Shown in pieces: positions 22,916 to 34,775 of a stretch of DNA of 64,000 bases. The position numbers and the translations under genes are program-made. This DNA comes from Ananas comosus. Lineage: Eukaryota > Streptophyta > Magnoliopsida > Poales > Bromeliaceae. The first letter of the stretch is position 1. Each line of letters begins with the position of its first letter. The notes under the pieces are model-generated. The model ran no database searches. It was not told the DNA's origin and saw only the letters and a list, made by a program, of their open reading frames with translations. The stretch covers positions 7,250,241 to 7,314,240 of the forward strand of contig NC_033630.1 of the NCBI RefSeq assembly GCF_001540865.1, given 5' to 3'.

Positions 22916-23906
22916 TGAACGAGTTATGTCGAGGAGCGGCGTCGAGGTAGTGTTTGCGGGTGGGTTTGGGGGGCTTCGAGGCGATGAGGGGCGGTGGTAC
23001 CCGCATTTGGACGTGGATGTTGTGGAGCCGGGGAGATGAGGGGTGAGGGAGGGGCAGATCGGGCTCTAGAAGAAAGGGGAGAGAAAGAGAGAGAGATGTA
23101 GAGGGGAGGAGGGGAGAGAAAGAAGAGAGTAATGTTGGAGATTGGGATTCTCTCTCTCATTTTTTCTCTGTTAATGGTGTTAGAGAGAGAACTTAATCTC
23201 CCCACTAACTTGCACACATCTCAAAGAGGATCCAACTATTCAAAACACTATAGCACATGGGCTTCTATACTATGGAACAGGAGAAAGGCAGCACACATGT
23301 GATGGTCGAGGTCCGCAACAAAGCGAATGTTCTCAACTAGTTGCTTGAGCTGTTCAGATCTTTCGAAGAAACGATATATAGGAGGGATTCTAATATTCTC
23401 TAATTGGTCTTGTCTAATTAAGGTTTTTTGGAAAAGCTCTTTCCGATTACTTTTTTGGAGTTTTCATTAGAATAAAAGAACGGTGAGTTTCACCAAAAGG
23501 CTATTGATTTTTTATCTAGAGAAGACATATGGTGTAAGCTTATACTTTCTTCATATAGTGGGAATATATCTCTTTCGCTCTCCATGCGGACGTAAACAAT
23601 TATTGAATCACGTAAACTTCGGTCTCTTCTTTTTGCATTTATTTTTTTTACCATTGAATTTTCTCTCTTTTTCGTGCATCTATGTTGGTAGCGCATAACG
23701 GACGATCTATCTATTTTCCAATAAGTGAAATCATAGCATAAGGTTCGTGCTACAATAGAGATGTCGAAGGTCCCATCTTCCAAATTCAAGGTGGAGAAAT
23801 TTGTCGAGAAACGAAACTTCGGTCTATGTAGAGAAAAGTGAAAGCTCTTCTAGTTCAACAGAGCCTTCATAAGGTGTTGCTCAGAAAATTGAAAAGCCGG
23901 TATCAA
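22916..23906. other. Unassigned stretch with GA-rich tract
   Basis: A GA-rich tract (23050-23180) gives a low-complexity Ser/Pro-rich open frame on the minus strand. The remainder has no recognisable domain or terminal repeat. The last five bases, ATCAA (23902-23906), are the presumed target duplication of the LTR that follows. Confidence 0.35.
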
Positions 23907-25813
23907 TGTAGTAAACCAAATTTCAGTATAATATACTAAACTTTGACCAAATTGGATGAAGTACAGTAGAGAAACAATTGTGGACATGCCTAGAGTTCCA
24001 AGGGTTTCAGAATGATTCAAAGTGAATTAGAGCTCCAAGGAGTGAAAACAAAAATTTTTAGAAAAAGTGTTTCTAGGCTGTTGGACTCTCAGGGTCCGGA
24101 CTCCGACTTGAGAATCCGGACCTTGACTTTTTCATATGTGCACAAACATTACGGTCCAAACCTTGATGGAGGATTCAAACCTTAGCTACGTTCTAAAATT
24201 TGGGTACAGGGTCCAGACCTTGAGTGGGGTCCGAACCTTGCCTGCGCAGAAAGAAAAGTCGAGGTTTGGGCTTCGGACCTTTGCTTAAGGATTCAGACCC
24301 TCCACTTGCAGAAAGTGCAATTGGGTTTTTGGCAATTGTTGCAACACCTTTAGAGAGGAACTTTAGCCTCTTCTCCCACACTTGTGAATACACAAGAAGA
24401 AAACCCCTCTTCTTTCTCACTATCCTTCTCTCTTTAGAATTCTCTTTCCCACACCTGGGGATTTGGAGAAAAAGCTTGGAAAAGCTCTTTGGAGTGGAGA
24501 GCAAGCTTTCTGAAGCAAGGAGGAGGTTGGAAAGCTTGAGGGTAAAGTGGTTTTGGGTTAGAATTTGGATGAAATTATGTCAAACCATAGGCAATTCTAG
24601 ACTACAAATGGTAGGAATTTGCCATGAGATTTGGATTATGCCATTACTTTAAGAAATATGTATTGCATGGTAGTTAATTAAGAAATATGCATGCATGAGG
24701 CATATGTTACTTGGATTAAGTAATTTTACTACTTATGTATGAGTAAATGAGCATGCATGTGATATATATTTAATAAATGACTATTCTTATTTGGTATGTA
24801 ATGCATGCATTGCCATATTGCATTCCTATGTTGGGGACTAAATGTTGGTTGACATTCTCTAGGATTGGTAGAGAACTCAACATGTGAGCATAGAGAACCT
24901 AGTGCCATTGAACATAGGTGAAAAATATAATAGTAGGATGACCACTTGGGCATGAATGACTATAAATCTAAAAAGGTTAACACATAGGGTGAAATATATG
25001 GACCCTTGATAAGATCACAAAAACAGCAATTCCGCTACCTATGGATTTGAGGCAAAAATAGGGACGGCAATTCCATTTCCCGGCACCTAATGAACGCGGC
25101 GATTCCGCAATTTGTGGACTTATGGCTGAGTGGTGCGACAATTCTGCTACCTATTGCTAAGACGAGGGTGGTGATTCTGCATGTGATTGACTCAAGATTG
25201 AGTAGGATGACATGATTAGGATGATGAACCTAGTGAGTAAATGTAGTTTATATCACATGAGTAGGTTTCATTATCATGATTAGAGGTATAAACTTATTTC
25301 TTGTATGCTTATTTAATTATATATTGTACTAACCTATGCTGTTGCCTCCTTTGTACCTGATGAGTCAAGCTTTTTTCTTGATTGGCTGTATCCATTGGGA
25401 ACTCTGTTTACAGTTCTCACCCCATAATTTTCAGGTCCATCCGCAGGCGACACGGTGGAGCAAGAAAAGGGCGTAGCTCAGTAGATAGCGTCTTTTCATT
25501 TTGTTGTTCTCAGATGTACCACCTTTTTGATGATGTATGAGAAAAGAAAAGAAAAATGTGCACACTATTGTGGGTTGTATTTTGGAAAGGAAACTTATGT
25601 ATGTAATTGAATAAAACAAGTGATGTAATAAAAGTGGTACTTACTTTATGTCTTGTGATACTTTTCTTATGCAATCCATATATTCAATTTCTGATTGGAA
25701 TGTGAGATGTATACTGGTTGTAACGCCTTGGACAGATAGAAAAAACTGTCTGCTCGACACGTCTATGTGCACGCGCCCAATGAGTGCTTCTGTTGCGGGC
25801 TCAGGGCATGACA
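23907..25813 (+). mobile_element. 5' LTR of a decayed gypsy element (element F)
   Basis: It begins TGTAGTAAACC, similar to the LTR-A start (TGTAATATACC, followed in both by '...AACTTT(G/A)..CAAATTG'), and ends GGGCATGACA. About 1.9 kb. It contains GGTCCGGAC-type palindromes (24090-24300) and the family block '(c)attgggaactct...gttctcacccc' (25395-25422). A degenerate primer-binding site and gag follow, so this is a 5' LTR rather than a solo LTR. No downstream partner LTR was identified. Confidence 0.75.
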
Positions 25814-25821
25814 GAATAAGG

Positions 25822-25833
25822 TAGTACCATAGT
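25822..25833 (+). promoter_or_regulatory. Degenerate primer-binding site of element F
   Basis: It lies 8 bp after the LTR, at the position where the related element at 51.9 kb has TGGTATCAGAGC (complement of the initiator-Met tRNA 3' end). Here it reads TAGTACCATAGT, so it has decayed. Confidence 0.5.
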
Positions 25834-26166
25834 ATAGAAACGGTCTAGGTAGACCTAGGATACCCTAGGATGGATAACCATAAGGACCTATGCTCATAAG
25901 AGATGAGAATCTATGACTTGTGGCGGAAGTTGAATCAATTGGGTCAAGTTATGTATGCCTCTAATAGAATATTAGAGATAGATTCAAGGTGTGGTTTATT
26001 CTCAACTAAGCGTGTTCATGTTGGCGGCCGACGACATGAAACCAAGTGATGGGAATAACTACCTTTGTGTAACTTTTCCCTAAATTGAGTCTGTTATTCG
26101 AATATTATTTTGTCTTTGCCCATGAGGGTTATGTTATTGACCACGGTAATTGTGTTTTAGAAAGTG

Positions 26167-27396
26167 ATGACACGTGATCGACCTCCGACGAGGTCTAGAC
26201 CGGAAGTGTCGAGGGATGTCCCCGAGCAATCCGGGGCGAGAGGGGATATGGATCTTCTCGAACAATTGGCTGCGCTTATTAGAGTAATGCAATGACAAGC
26301 CGAGATGGCATGGTGCTAAGAGAAGCAGATCAAGAGGCTCAAAGAGACTGTGGCGCAACAAGCGGCTATGGCCCAAGTGGGCCAAAAGCAACATGCGCCC
26401 CTAATTAATGTTTCGAATGTAGCGGAGGGGGTGACCGTGACAGCCATACCTGTAGCGGTGCATCCTGCACCATCGGTGGCCATGTTTCGGGCACTTCGAT
26501 CTTCGATCATATGGCGATGGAAGCAGAGAGGGAGTGAGCACTTGCGTCCTTCCTAATCTTCAAGAAATTCAAGTTGCCTTCCTTCGACGGGGAGACGATT
26601 GATCTGTGGGTCATGAAGACATGGATCAATTCCATGGAGACACTCTTCGAGGATCTCTACACTTGGAGAGCGACAAGGTACACCAAGCCACGCACTGTAT
26701 AGAGAAGTCGGCAAAGGTGTGGTGGAAAGGGGTTAAGCGAGATCGATCACGTAGTCTCCCTCCGATGTCGTGGGAGAAATTTTGGGGGTTGGTGTTCTCC
26801 GCCTCTTTCCCGATAGTGAGAAGAAAAGGTTGCAAGAAAGGTTCCGAAAGTTGAGACAAGGGAACAGCACGATGAGGGAGTACGAGTGAAAGTTCTCTCA
26901 TATCGTCAACTGCGTCCGTATGTAGTGCGGGATAATAAGGATAAGGTCAACTGCTTCTTGCGCGGACTTCGATCGAAGATTTTCAAGGCTATGCATTCCT
27001 TCAAGTTGCAAAACTTTATTGAAGTGTTGGATCGAGCCTTGTGCGTAGAGCAAGGCAATGCCATTGCGTAGAAGGAGCATGAATCTTATGAGAAAGAGAA
27101 GGACAAAGGGAAGAAGTGACCATCAGGTGGCTCGGGTGGTCAATCAAGCTCCAAGCTAAGCATCCGCACTCACAATCCCGAGCTCAGAGGTTCCGTCCCA
27201 GTCAGTCCATGGCGAGGTGTGTTATATCCGGTGGCTTTCACAAACCACATCAATGTGATCAACAAGAAGGCAAGTACTTCAAGTGTGGGCAGCTGGAACA
27301 CATGCGGTTTGACTGCCCACAAGTTGATGATCAGGCTCTGTTAGTTGTGTCGATTCTTTCCTCACCGAGGCAGCTCGTGGGCATCTCACCTGTGGT
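26167..27396 (+). pseudogene. gag of element F, broken by stops and frameshifts
   Basis: Starting at an ATG (26167) it parallels the gag at 52261-53721: a basic N-terminus, a Gln-rich coiled-coil-like stretch, then a capsid-type region with VWWKGVKRD and FLRGLRSKIFKAM, and two nucleocapsid knuckles. The reading is split over at least three frames and contains stop codons. Both knuckles have lost a cysteine. The first reads CVISGGFHKPHQC (second Cys is Ser), and the second reads YFKCGQLEHMRFDC (first Cys is Tyr). Even without the frameshifts, RNA packaging would be expected to fail. At 27396 it is interrupted by a solo LTR (27397-31680), and the protease remnant lies on the other side. Confidence 0.85.
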
Positions 27397-27879
27397 TGTT
27401 TGAAGTGAAAAAAAAAAATTCCTAATCATAATCGAAACCGATTAGATTCAGACTCAAACAATTTTGATAGGTCTCATGTTGATCAGAAAATTTTGGGGCC
27501 AATAATTATAATTTCTACAATAGGCCCATTCATGAAATGTGAATTAATGGGCCTCATGAAAGCCCTTTAAAATTTTAGGCCTATACAATAATTCGGGCTC
27601 GTCTCAGCCAATGAATAATATGTGCCCAACAAGTCTCATCAAAGTGGGCCCAATTTCAGGCCCAATTCATGGGATCATGCCCACATTTTCACCCACGTTT
27701 GAAAATTCAATTTCGAATATCACATTCAATTTCGATTTTAAATTTTAAACCCCCAGAAAATATCTGTTATCCTAATAACCTTATTCGAAATTCGATTTCG
27801 AACTTCGAACTTCGAATCAACTCCAAAATTCTCTCAACCAACATTCATTCCGAATTTTGAATACTATCCATCCCACAAC

Positions 27880-28560
27880 CCATTCAAAATTCAATTTGAA
27901 TTTCGAATCCCCAACCAACATCCATTCGAATTTTGAATACCTAACCACCAAACAACCATTCAAATTCAATTTCGAATTTCGAATTTCTAACCAATTCCCA
28001 AACATCCTCCAACAACCTATTCAAAATTCGATTTCGAATTTTGAATTCACTAACCATTTTCCAAAAATCATCCAACAACCCATTCGAAATTCGAATTTCG
28101 AATTCCCAACCATTTCCTAAAACATCATCCAATAACCATTCAAAATTCGATTTCGAATTTCGAATCCCTAACCATTTCCTACAACATCATCCAATAACCC
28201 ATTCAAAATTCGATTTCGAATTTTGAATTCCCTAACCAATTCCAAATATCATCCAACAACCCATTCAAAATTCGATTTCGATTTTCGAATTCCCAACCAA
28301 TTCCCAAAATTGCATCCAACAACCCCTTCAAAATTCGATTTCGAATTTCGAATTCCCAACCAATTCCTAAAATATCATCCAACAACACCATTCAAAATTC
28401 GATTTCGAATTTTGAATTCCCTAACTAACTCCCAAAATATCTTCCAACTATCCAACAACTCATTCGATTTCGAATTCGAATTTTGAATTCCAACCACTCC
28501 CCAAATATCCTCGACCATCCAACAAATAATTCAAATTCGAATTTCGAATTTTTAATTCTT
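27880..28560 (+). repeat. Tandem array 1 of LTR-G, about 62-bp unit
   Basis: About eleven units starting with CCATTCAAAATTCG and continuing with 'atttcgaattt', spaced 56-75 bp apart (mostly 61-65). The sequence is TTCGAA-rich and partly self-complementary. Open frames here are only translations of the repeat. Confidence 0.85.
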
Positions 28561-28581
28561 AACTAACTCCTCCCTTTCCAT

Positions 28582-28589
28582 TATAAATA
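28582..28589 (+). promoter_or_regulatory. TATA box of LTR-G
   Basis: TATAAATA directly follows array 1 in a short non-repetitive stretch ('ccattataaatacggg'). This is the expected core promoter of the LTR, with transcription start about 30 bp downstream, near 28615-28625. It is inferred from motif and position only. Confidence 0.6.
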
Positions 28590-28899
28590 CGGGAACCGAA
28601 ATCAAATTCAGAGAATTTTTTGGATAGAGACGACACGATAGATAGATTTCTACAACTTCCAATTCAAAATATTCAAAGGAGGAAGAGATCACTCGAGCTG
28701 CGGAAAAAGGAGAAATCCCGAGCCGCGAAAAAAGAGAGATCGTTGAGCCGCTTCATCGAATCCATCATAGTAGTATAAAAAAGAAGAAAAAGAAAGAAAG
28801 TAAAAATAATATAAACAAAAAATCTCTTTTCTTCCCCCCTTTTCTTTTTTTCTTTTGTCCTGCGATCGTAGCCATCCATATCATCTAGATGGCTTCGTG

Positions 28900-29340
28900 G
28901 GAGAGTGGAGGGAATCTTTGATTCCCGTTTCTTCGGACCTCTCAACACCCATCTGAAGTCGTTGATTACGGAATGGTGATCTACATTGCCGCGACCATCT
29001 CCAACATGTTTGGTTTAATACTTTCGAAAAAAAGGGGAGGGGATCTTGATCCCTGTTTCTTCGGACCCCTTCAACATTTCTTCGATAAATATCGAACCAA
29101 ATTTGGCCGGCCGAACAGATCCACGCCACTGTTAACAACTCCGTCGACGACATCTACAATCGCCGTTTTGAATCTTTTCGAAAGAGAGGGGAGGGGAATC
29201 TTTGATTCCCGTTTCTTCGACCCTCAATATTTCTTCGAAAATTCAATCAAATCCGACGGCCGAATAGATCCGTGCCACCGTCAACAACTTCGCCGACGAA
29301 CGATCTACAGCATCGCCGGAGAAGTATCGCCATAAAAGGG
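28900..29340 (+). repeat. Low-copy 'GATTCCCGTTTCTTCGGA' units in LTR-G
   Basis: Three diverged copies, at about 28917, 29048 and 29203, 130-155 bp apart, each coupling a 'gaatctttgattcccgtttc' type block with TTCTTCGGACC. They appear to be the longer ancestral form of the unit in the next array. Confidence 0.6.
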
Positions 29341-29995
29341 GAGAGGAATCTTGATTCCCCGTTTCTTCGGACCCCAAATTGGAATCAAACGGATTTCTTC
29401 GGACCCCAAATTGGAATTCAAAACGGGATTTCTTCGGACCCCAAATTGAAAAATCAAACGGGGATTTATTCGGACCCCAATCCAAATTGAAAAATCAAAT
29501 CCAAATTGGAGAATCAACGGGAATTTCTTCGGACCCCAAATCGAATCCAATTGGAGAATCAAAACGGGAATTTCTTCGAACCCCAAATCCAAATTGGAAA
29601 ATCAAATCCAAATTGGAGAATCAAACGGGGATTTCTTCAGACCCCAAATCAAATCAAATTGAAAAATCAAACGGGATTTCCTCGGACCCCAAATCAAATC
29701 AAATTGAAAAATCAAACGGGGATTTCTTCGGACCCTAAATCCAAATTAGAAAATCAAATCCAAATTGGAGAATCAAACGGGGATTTCTTCGGACCCCAAA
29801 TCGAATCCAATTGGAGAATAAAAGAAGGGATTTCTTCGGACCCCAAATCAAATTTGAAAATCAAATCCAAATCGAAATCAAACGGAAAAATCAAAACGGG
29901 AATTTCTTCAGACCCCAAATCCAAATCGAGATCAAAAGGGGATTTCTTCGAACTCCAAATCAAACCAAAATCAAAAGGTGGATTTCTTCGAATCC
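29340..29995 (+). repeat. Tandem array 2 of LTR-G, 'TTCTTCGGACCCCAAAT' units
   Basis: About fifteen irregular units of 30-75 bp built from TTTCTTCGGACCCCAAAT plus a variable 'aaattggaaaatcaaa(c)ggg' spacer. Units differ in how many spacer copies they carry, so this is a higher-order, partly expanded array. The long plus ORF (29506-30288) and minus ORF (29754-30443) crossing it are repeat translations, not genes. Confidence 0.8.
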
Positions 29996-30029
29996 GAACC
30001 AAATTGCTAAAATCAAAAGTGGATTGCGC

Positions 30030-30668
30030 CGAGCCCGAAATAAAATCCAAACCCAAACCAAACCAAAACCAAATACAATCCACAAATAAACCCAAACCCA
30101 AAACCGAAATCAAATCCAAACCCAAACCCAAACCTAGTCTACAAATAAACCCAAACTTGAACCCAAACCAAACCCAAAACCCAAACTTGAACCCAAACCA
30201 AACCCAAAACCCAAACCAAACCCAAAACCCAAATAAACCCAAACCAAACCAAGTCCACATAAAGAACCCAAACCCATTCCATAAATAAACCCAAACCCAA
30301 ACCAAATCAAGTTCACAAATAAAGCCCGAAACCAAAACCCAAATAAAATCCGAACCCAAACCAAACCAAAACCAAATCAAGTCCGCAACCCAAGTCCACA
30401 ACCCAAATCCAAAACCCAAATAAAATCCAAACCAAGTCCACATAAAGAACCCAAACCCAACTCAAATCAAGTCCACAACCCAAATCCAAAACCCAAATAA
30501 AATCCAAGCCAAAATCCAAACCAAGTCCACATAAAGAACCCAAACCCAACTCAAATTAAGTCCACAACCCAAATCCAAAACCCAAATAAAATCCAAGCCA
30601 AAATCCAAACCAAGTCCCCATAAAGAACCCAAACCCAACTCAAATCAAGTCCACAATCCAAATCCAAA
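30030..30668 (+). repeat. Array 3 of LTR-G, AAACCC-rich
   Basis: Variable short units of the AACCCAAACC kind with interspersed 'aaatccaa' and 'aagtccacataaagaac'. A longer period of about 105 bp is visible in its later part (three near-copies, about 30435, 30540 and 30640). It is almost free of G on this strand. It is not plant telomere repeat, which is CCCTAAA. Confidence 0.75.
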
Positions 30669-30689
30669 CCCAAAACTCAAATCCAACTT

Positions 30690-31330
30690 CTAACTTAGGC
30701 TCATGAACCTAAGTTCGTGAACCAAATCCCAAATTCTATACCCAAGTTCATGAATCAAGTCTCATGAACCAAAACTCATAAACCAAGTTCATGAACCACG
30801 AACCAAATCCATGAACCTCACCCAAGTTCGTGAACCAAACACCACGGATCATAACCCAAGTTCATGAATCAAGGCCTATGAACCAAAATAAACCAAGTTC
30901 ATGAACTATATCCAATATACCCAACTTCATAAACCATAAACCAAGATCATGAATCATGAATCAAGTCCATAAACCAAGATTCATGAGCCAAGTTCATAAA
31001 CCTCACCCATGAACCAAAACCAAGCCTCATGGACCAAATTCCATGAGCCAAAACCAAATCTCATGGACCAAATCCCATGAGCCAAAATCAAACCTCATGG
31101 AACAAATCCCATGAGCCAAAACCAAACCTCATGGACCAAATCCCATGAGTCAAAACCAAACCTCATGGACCAAATTCCATGAACCAACCAAATCTCATAG
31201 ACCAAATCCCATGAACCAAAACCAAATCTCATGGACCAAATCCCATGAACCAAAACCAAACCTCATGGACCAAATCCCATGAACCAAAATGAAACCTCAT
31301 GAACCAATACCCAGATCTCATACGCATATC
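30690..31330 (+). repeat. Array 4 of LTR-G, 34-bp 'CCTCATGGACCAAATCCC' unit
   Basis: An exact 34-bp spacing is seen between successive units near 31093 and 31127, with a fairly regular block from about 31020 to 31310. An older, more diverged zone rich in 'gttcatgaacc' precedes it (30700-31010). TTCATGAA and CATG palindromes are frequent. Confidence 0.8.
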
Positions 31331-31685
31331 TCATGAACCAATTAGACTCTAATACATAGAGTTTAATATCGATTAGGTCTTAACACATATACTTAAGGCC
31401 TAATCAACCTCAAATCCAACTGAATCATAATACATATACTTAGGATTCAATAAACCGAGATACGATCCATCTCATCCAATCTATAGAGGTCTCTTAATCG
31501 AAGGTGCCCCAATCTCAAGGGGGTAATTAACAGTAGACGCTTGCATCTATTGGAAGCCATGGACCCGCAATACCTGATACCCACATATACATATACATAC
31601 TCGTCTGAATCATGAATACTACCCCACGGCCCCAAAAAATCCATCGACCGTGCGAGGTGCGTCATTCGTGGTGGCAGACAGTGGT

Positions 31686-32055
31686 GATGTTTGCGGGACG
31701 TGCGTCGCTGGCATGACAGCTAAAGAGTTCACAACAGGCACCGAGCCGTCGTGTGTTCACGAGCCAAGTAGAGGAGCCCACTGCACCCGAGGACGTCGTG
31801 GCAGGTATCATTTTACTTAATGGTATAAAATATAGAGCATTCTTTGATATAGGAGCATCGTATTCATTTATTAGTCGGTCATTTGCTACTACTCATGGGA
31901 TAGATATAGTAGACACCGAGCACACTATATGGGTGCAAATACCTGAGCATGCCTTCTGTGCTAAGAATGTATGTTGTGTCAGCCCTGTCAGAATAGGGGA
32001 TTGGATCATGCCGGCAAATTTACTGGTATTGAATCGTATGGTCAGGTTGACCTAG
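31686..32055 (+). pseudogene. Aspartic protease remnant of element F
   Basis: The frame open from 31753 reads DVVAGIILLNG, then FDIGASYSFISRSFA and VRIGDWIMPANLLVL. It aligns with the start of the retropepsin at 53658 in the other gypsy element. The catalytic D-T-G is D-I-G here. The sequence stops before the flap and 'LGMDWL' region, and no reverse transcriptase, RNase H or integrase follows, so pol is otherwise gone. Confidence 0.8.
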
Positions 32056-33325
32056 TACCAAACCTCAACAATGATAACCATAAATTGGAGCACGAGAAAA
32101 GGCCGCATGAAGGGGGTTCTGGGTACACAACAGGAGCGCAACTCCATCGGTTGTCCGAATCATACTAACGAGGTGAGTATGATGTAGGAGACCAGAGGAT
32201 CACTGTGCTCCCAAGAACAGAGATCGCTAGCCACCAGGTTGACAGAAAGAGCCAACCAAAAAAAAGGTTTTATCGAGCACCGGACAACTGATGATGAAAC
32301 CAGTAGTGAGTAGCCGATCTGACTAGTACTTGAGGGAGCACGGGCACAAGAGGGTAGCAGGGAGTGTCGTGTTCACCAAAGTGAGGCCGTCGAAAGTTGT
32401 GACTGGTTGGTAGAGCAACCTCGGCCCGGCCAACAGCGGCGCCGCTAGAGGACGGCGATCGCGGCTAGAGAAGCAGTGGCCTTGATTTGGCCGCAGGTTG
32501 CTGCTAGAGGAATTGCGCGACTAGGGAGTGGCCCCAGTGTGGAGGCATCACCAGAAAGGGGGTCGTTAGACATCCACTGGCCGGTGGCGATGCAGTAATG
32601 GCGGCGGTAGCACACGAGGGGGGGAGAAGAATTGAGGGAGGATTAGAGAGAGATTGAGAGAGAGATCGAAAAAAAAGGGCTCAAGGAGGGCACCTCGTCG
32701 GTAAAGGATGACTACCAGGACCACGGCGGCCCAGGTAAAGGTCGGGATTGGGCTTGGCGGAACAAAAGGATTACATTTAGGATTAGGGTTTCTATTTAAT
32801 TTTTTTTTTGTTCTTTCGTAACAATTTCATTTTATTCCCCTAGCAATCCCCTGCTTGCTCACAACCCCACAACACAGCACATTTTGCGCTAGAGCCCCAC
32901 CCACAGTGAAATTTTATAATTTCACACATAAAATGTCATACTTTTTGCAAAAAAGACTCCCTGATCAATTTTTATTTTTCAATCTTCAACTTTGTGCCAT
33001 TTTGCACAGAAATCTTCAAATGTTGTGATACTTGAATCCACACGTCCCTTTCTGAGCCTACTTTCATATGAGTCCTTCTGCTCACCAAAACTCCAAAATT
33101 TCTCACAATAAACCTTTTCACGCATTGCACTTTTGTAAAAATTGCAATTTAACCTCTTTGATACACAATTTCTTACTCAAAACTCACCCGCATATGTGTT
33201 TTTCCAGTAAGTTACACCACCTCAAAAATTAAGTAATTTGACACATAAAATATCGCGTTTTTTGAATAAAAACTCTATTTTAACAATTTCGCACTTGTGT
33301 GATTTTATCTCTGAAACATCACCTT
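32056..33325 (-). other. Noncoding, probable minus-strand LTR-type remnant
   Basis: A GC-rich block (32380-32760) is followed by 'gattagggtttc' (32781) and then by AT-rich sequence with repeated 'cacataaaat..tttttgcaaaa' phrases (32920-33310). The order mirrors the GC-rich then U3-like layout at 36.0-37.2 kb, so a relic of the same LTR type in minus orientation is likely. No termini were found. Confidence 0.35.
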
Positions 33326-33545
33326 ATTAGGGATGCAAACGGATCCAGGTTGGTGGAGCTCCCGCCCCGATCCGACCTGACGAGGGCAGTAAATGGGAGA
33401 AAATAAATAGATTCGGGGCAGGAAACGGGGTAAATTTTACGATTCGAGACGGATTCGGGGCAGGAAACGGGAGAAATTTTGACCCGCCCCGAATCCGTCT
33501 CGCCATGATCTGCCCCGAATCCGCCCTGAAAATTATTTATGTTTT
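33326..33545. mobile_element. Partial hAT-like non-autonomous element
   Basis: It starts TTAGGGATGCAAACGGATCC and holds back-to-back direct and inverted 'gattcggggcaggaaacgggg' and 'gccccgaatccg' modules, typical of the GC-rich ends of small plant hAT-type MITEs. The right part and any 8-bp TSD run into AT-rich sequence and the N gap, so superfamily and end are uncertain. Confidence 0.45.
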
Positions 33546-33710
33546 AAAAAAATATTCTTAAAAAATAATGTATTTACAAAAAAGGTTCAAAATACAAATA
33601 AGTTAGTACTCTCATTTCTAATGTATTTGAAACTTTTGAATTTTGTTTTGAATTGTGATTGATATTTTTTATTTTTATAATTAATATTGTTAAATTATAT
33701 ATATAATAAT

Positions 33711-33810
33711 NNNNNNNNNNNNNNNNNNNNNNNNNNNNNNNNNNNNNNNNNNNNNNNNNNNNNNNNNNNNNNNNNNNNNNNNNNNNNNNNNNNNNNNNNN
33801 NNNNNNNNNN
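33711..33810. other. Assembly gap (100 N)
   Basis: A run of exactly 100 unknown bases, the usual placeholder for a gap of unknown size. Sequence on its two sides may not be contiguous. Confidence 0.99.
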
Positions 33811-34314
33811 GTCAGTAGAAAATACAGTAGCAATAATAATGAATGAAAGAGATATATATATGAAAGAAAGTACAACTACCGCTACTGTAATGAACAACTG
33901 AATGTATACATGTAACAAGACTATAGTAGCAAGACAATGTAACGAAAGAACTGAAGATATACAAGTGACCACTGCTACTATAGTTATATGCGTCAACCGG
34001 ACAAGTAGTCCAAAAGTACCCAATCTATACCGCCGTGTCGGTCTAAGGACCTCAGGCAAAAGCCACTACCTGCTCGCACCTGGCATGTAACCCTAGCACA
34101 AAGAGAACACCGCTGAGCTCACGGGTCGGATGTGCGACCACTTTTCCGAAAAAGAACACCCTCCTGCGGGGGATCAACCCGCTGGTGTTCGTGAAATGCA
34201 CTCGAGCTGTGGCGATCAATGCGGATATGATCAATAGCCAACCGTCGGCGACCAGCCGACAATCACTGCCTCTCTGGGCATACCGACCGTGTAGGTCATC
34301 AAGCAATAACGTGA

Positions 34315-34775
34315 ACCGACCGAGATAGGTCAATGTACGGAAAGTAACGAACGACCAAACAGATCACAGATGCAAACAGGAGAACCGACCAACCAGGTCA
34401 CAAGTATAGTAAACATGAATGCCATCTACTCTACCCCTATACAGGATACTACACATAGAACAACCAGGCAGAGTAAATAAAGATAGTATGTAAATACTGC
34501 TCGATGTCAACTAAATGTACGAACGCAAGAACCGACCGATAGGTCACAAGAGTGTATCGATATAGTCCAGAGCTACCGTCAGCACCAGCCGACAATTCTA
34601 CCACTCAGGGTTCACCAACCTCATAGGTCATCAAACGACGGAGTCAATGAATCGATCGATAAGGTCACAGTGCTAAGCCGAAACCGACTAACCAGGTTAC
34701 AAATGTGAAGTACGAGAACCGACCAATCAGGTCACCGAACGAAGTACAAGAACCGACCAATCAGGTCGCTGAAAT
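34315..34775 (-). repeat. Imperfect tandem 'AACCGACCAAYCAGGTCAC' array
   Basis: At least six copies of ACCGACCRAYYAGGTCAC at irregular 40-130 bp intervals. The reverse complement recurs in the plus-strand LTR-like region at 62715-62795, so it marks the same LTR family in opposite orientation. Confidence 0.6.

Larger units (their letters stand above)
27397..31680 (+). mobile_element. Solo LTR-G, 4.28 kb, built largely of tandem arrays, TSD GTGGT
   Basis: It starts TGTTTGAAGTG and ends GTGGCAGACA. GTGGT is duplicated at 27392-27396 and 31681-31685, and the gag-protease reading of element F continues on either side. It holds four successive tandem arrays (about 27.88-28.56, 29.34-29.99, 30.03-30.67 and 30.69-31.33 kb). 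The TATAAATA box at 28582 suggests plus orientation. The 5-bp TSD and TG...CA ends fit an LTR. The size and array content recall the long LTRs of Ogre/Tat- or Athila-like elements, but the family cannot be assigned without an internal region. Confidence 0.75.

Noticed and set aside
29506..30443. Overlapping long ORFs (260 codons plus, 229 codons minus) that could be read as low-complexity proteins
   Set aside because: They are translations of tandem arrays inside solo LTR-G, with no domain, no start context and no frame conservation.
30030..30668. Interstitial telomere repeat
   Set aside because: The units are AAACCC-like and irregular. Plant telomere CCCTAAA is not present.
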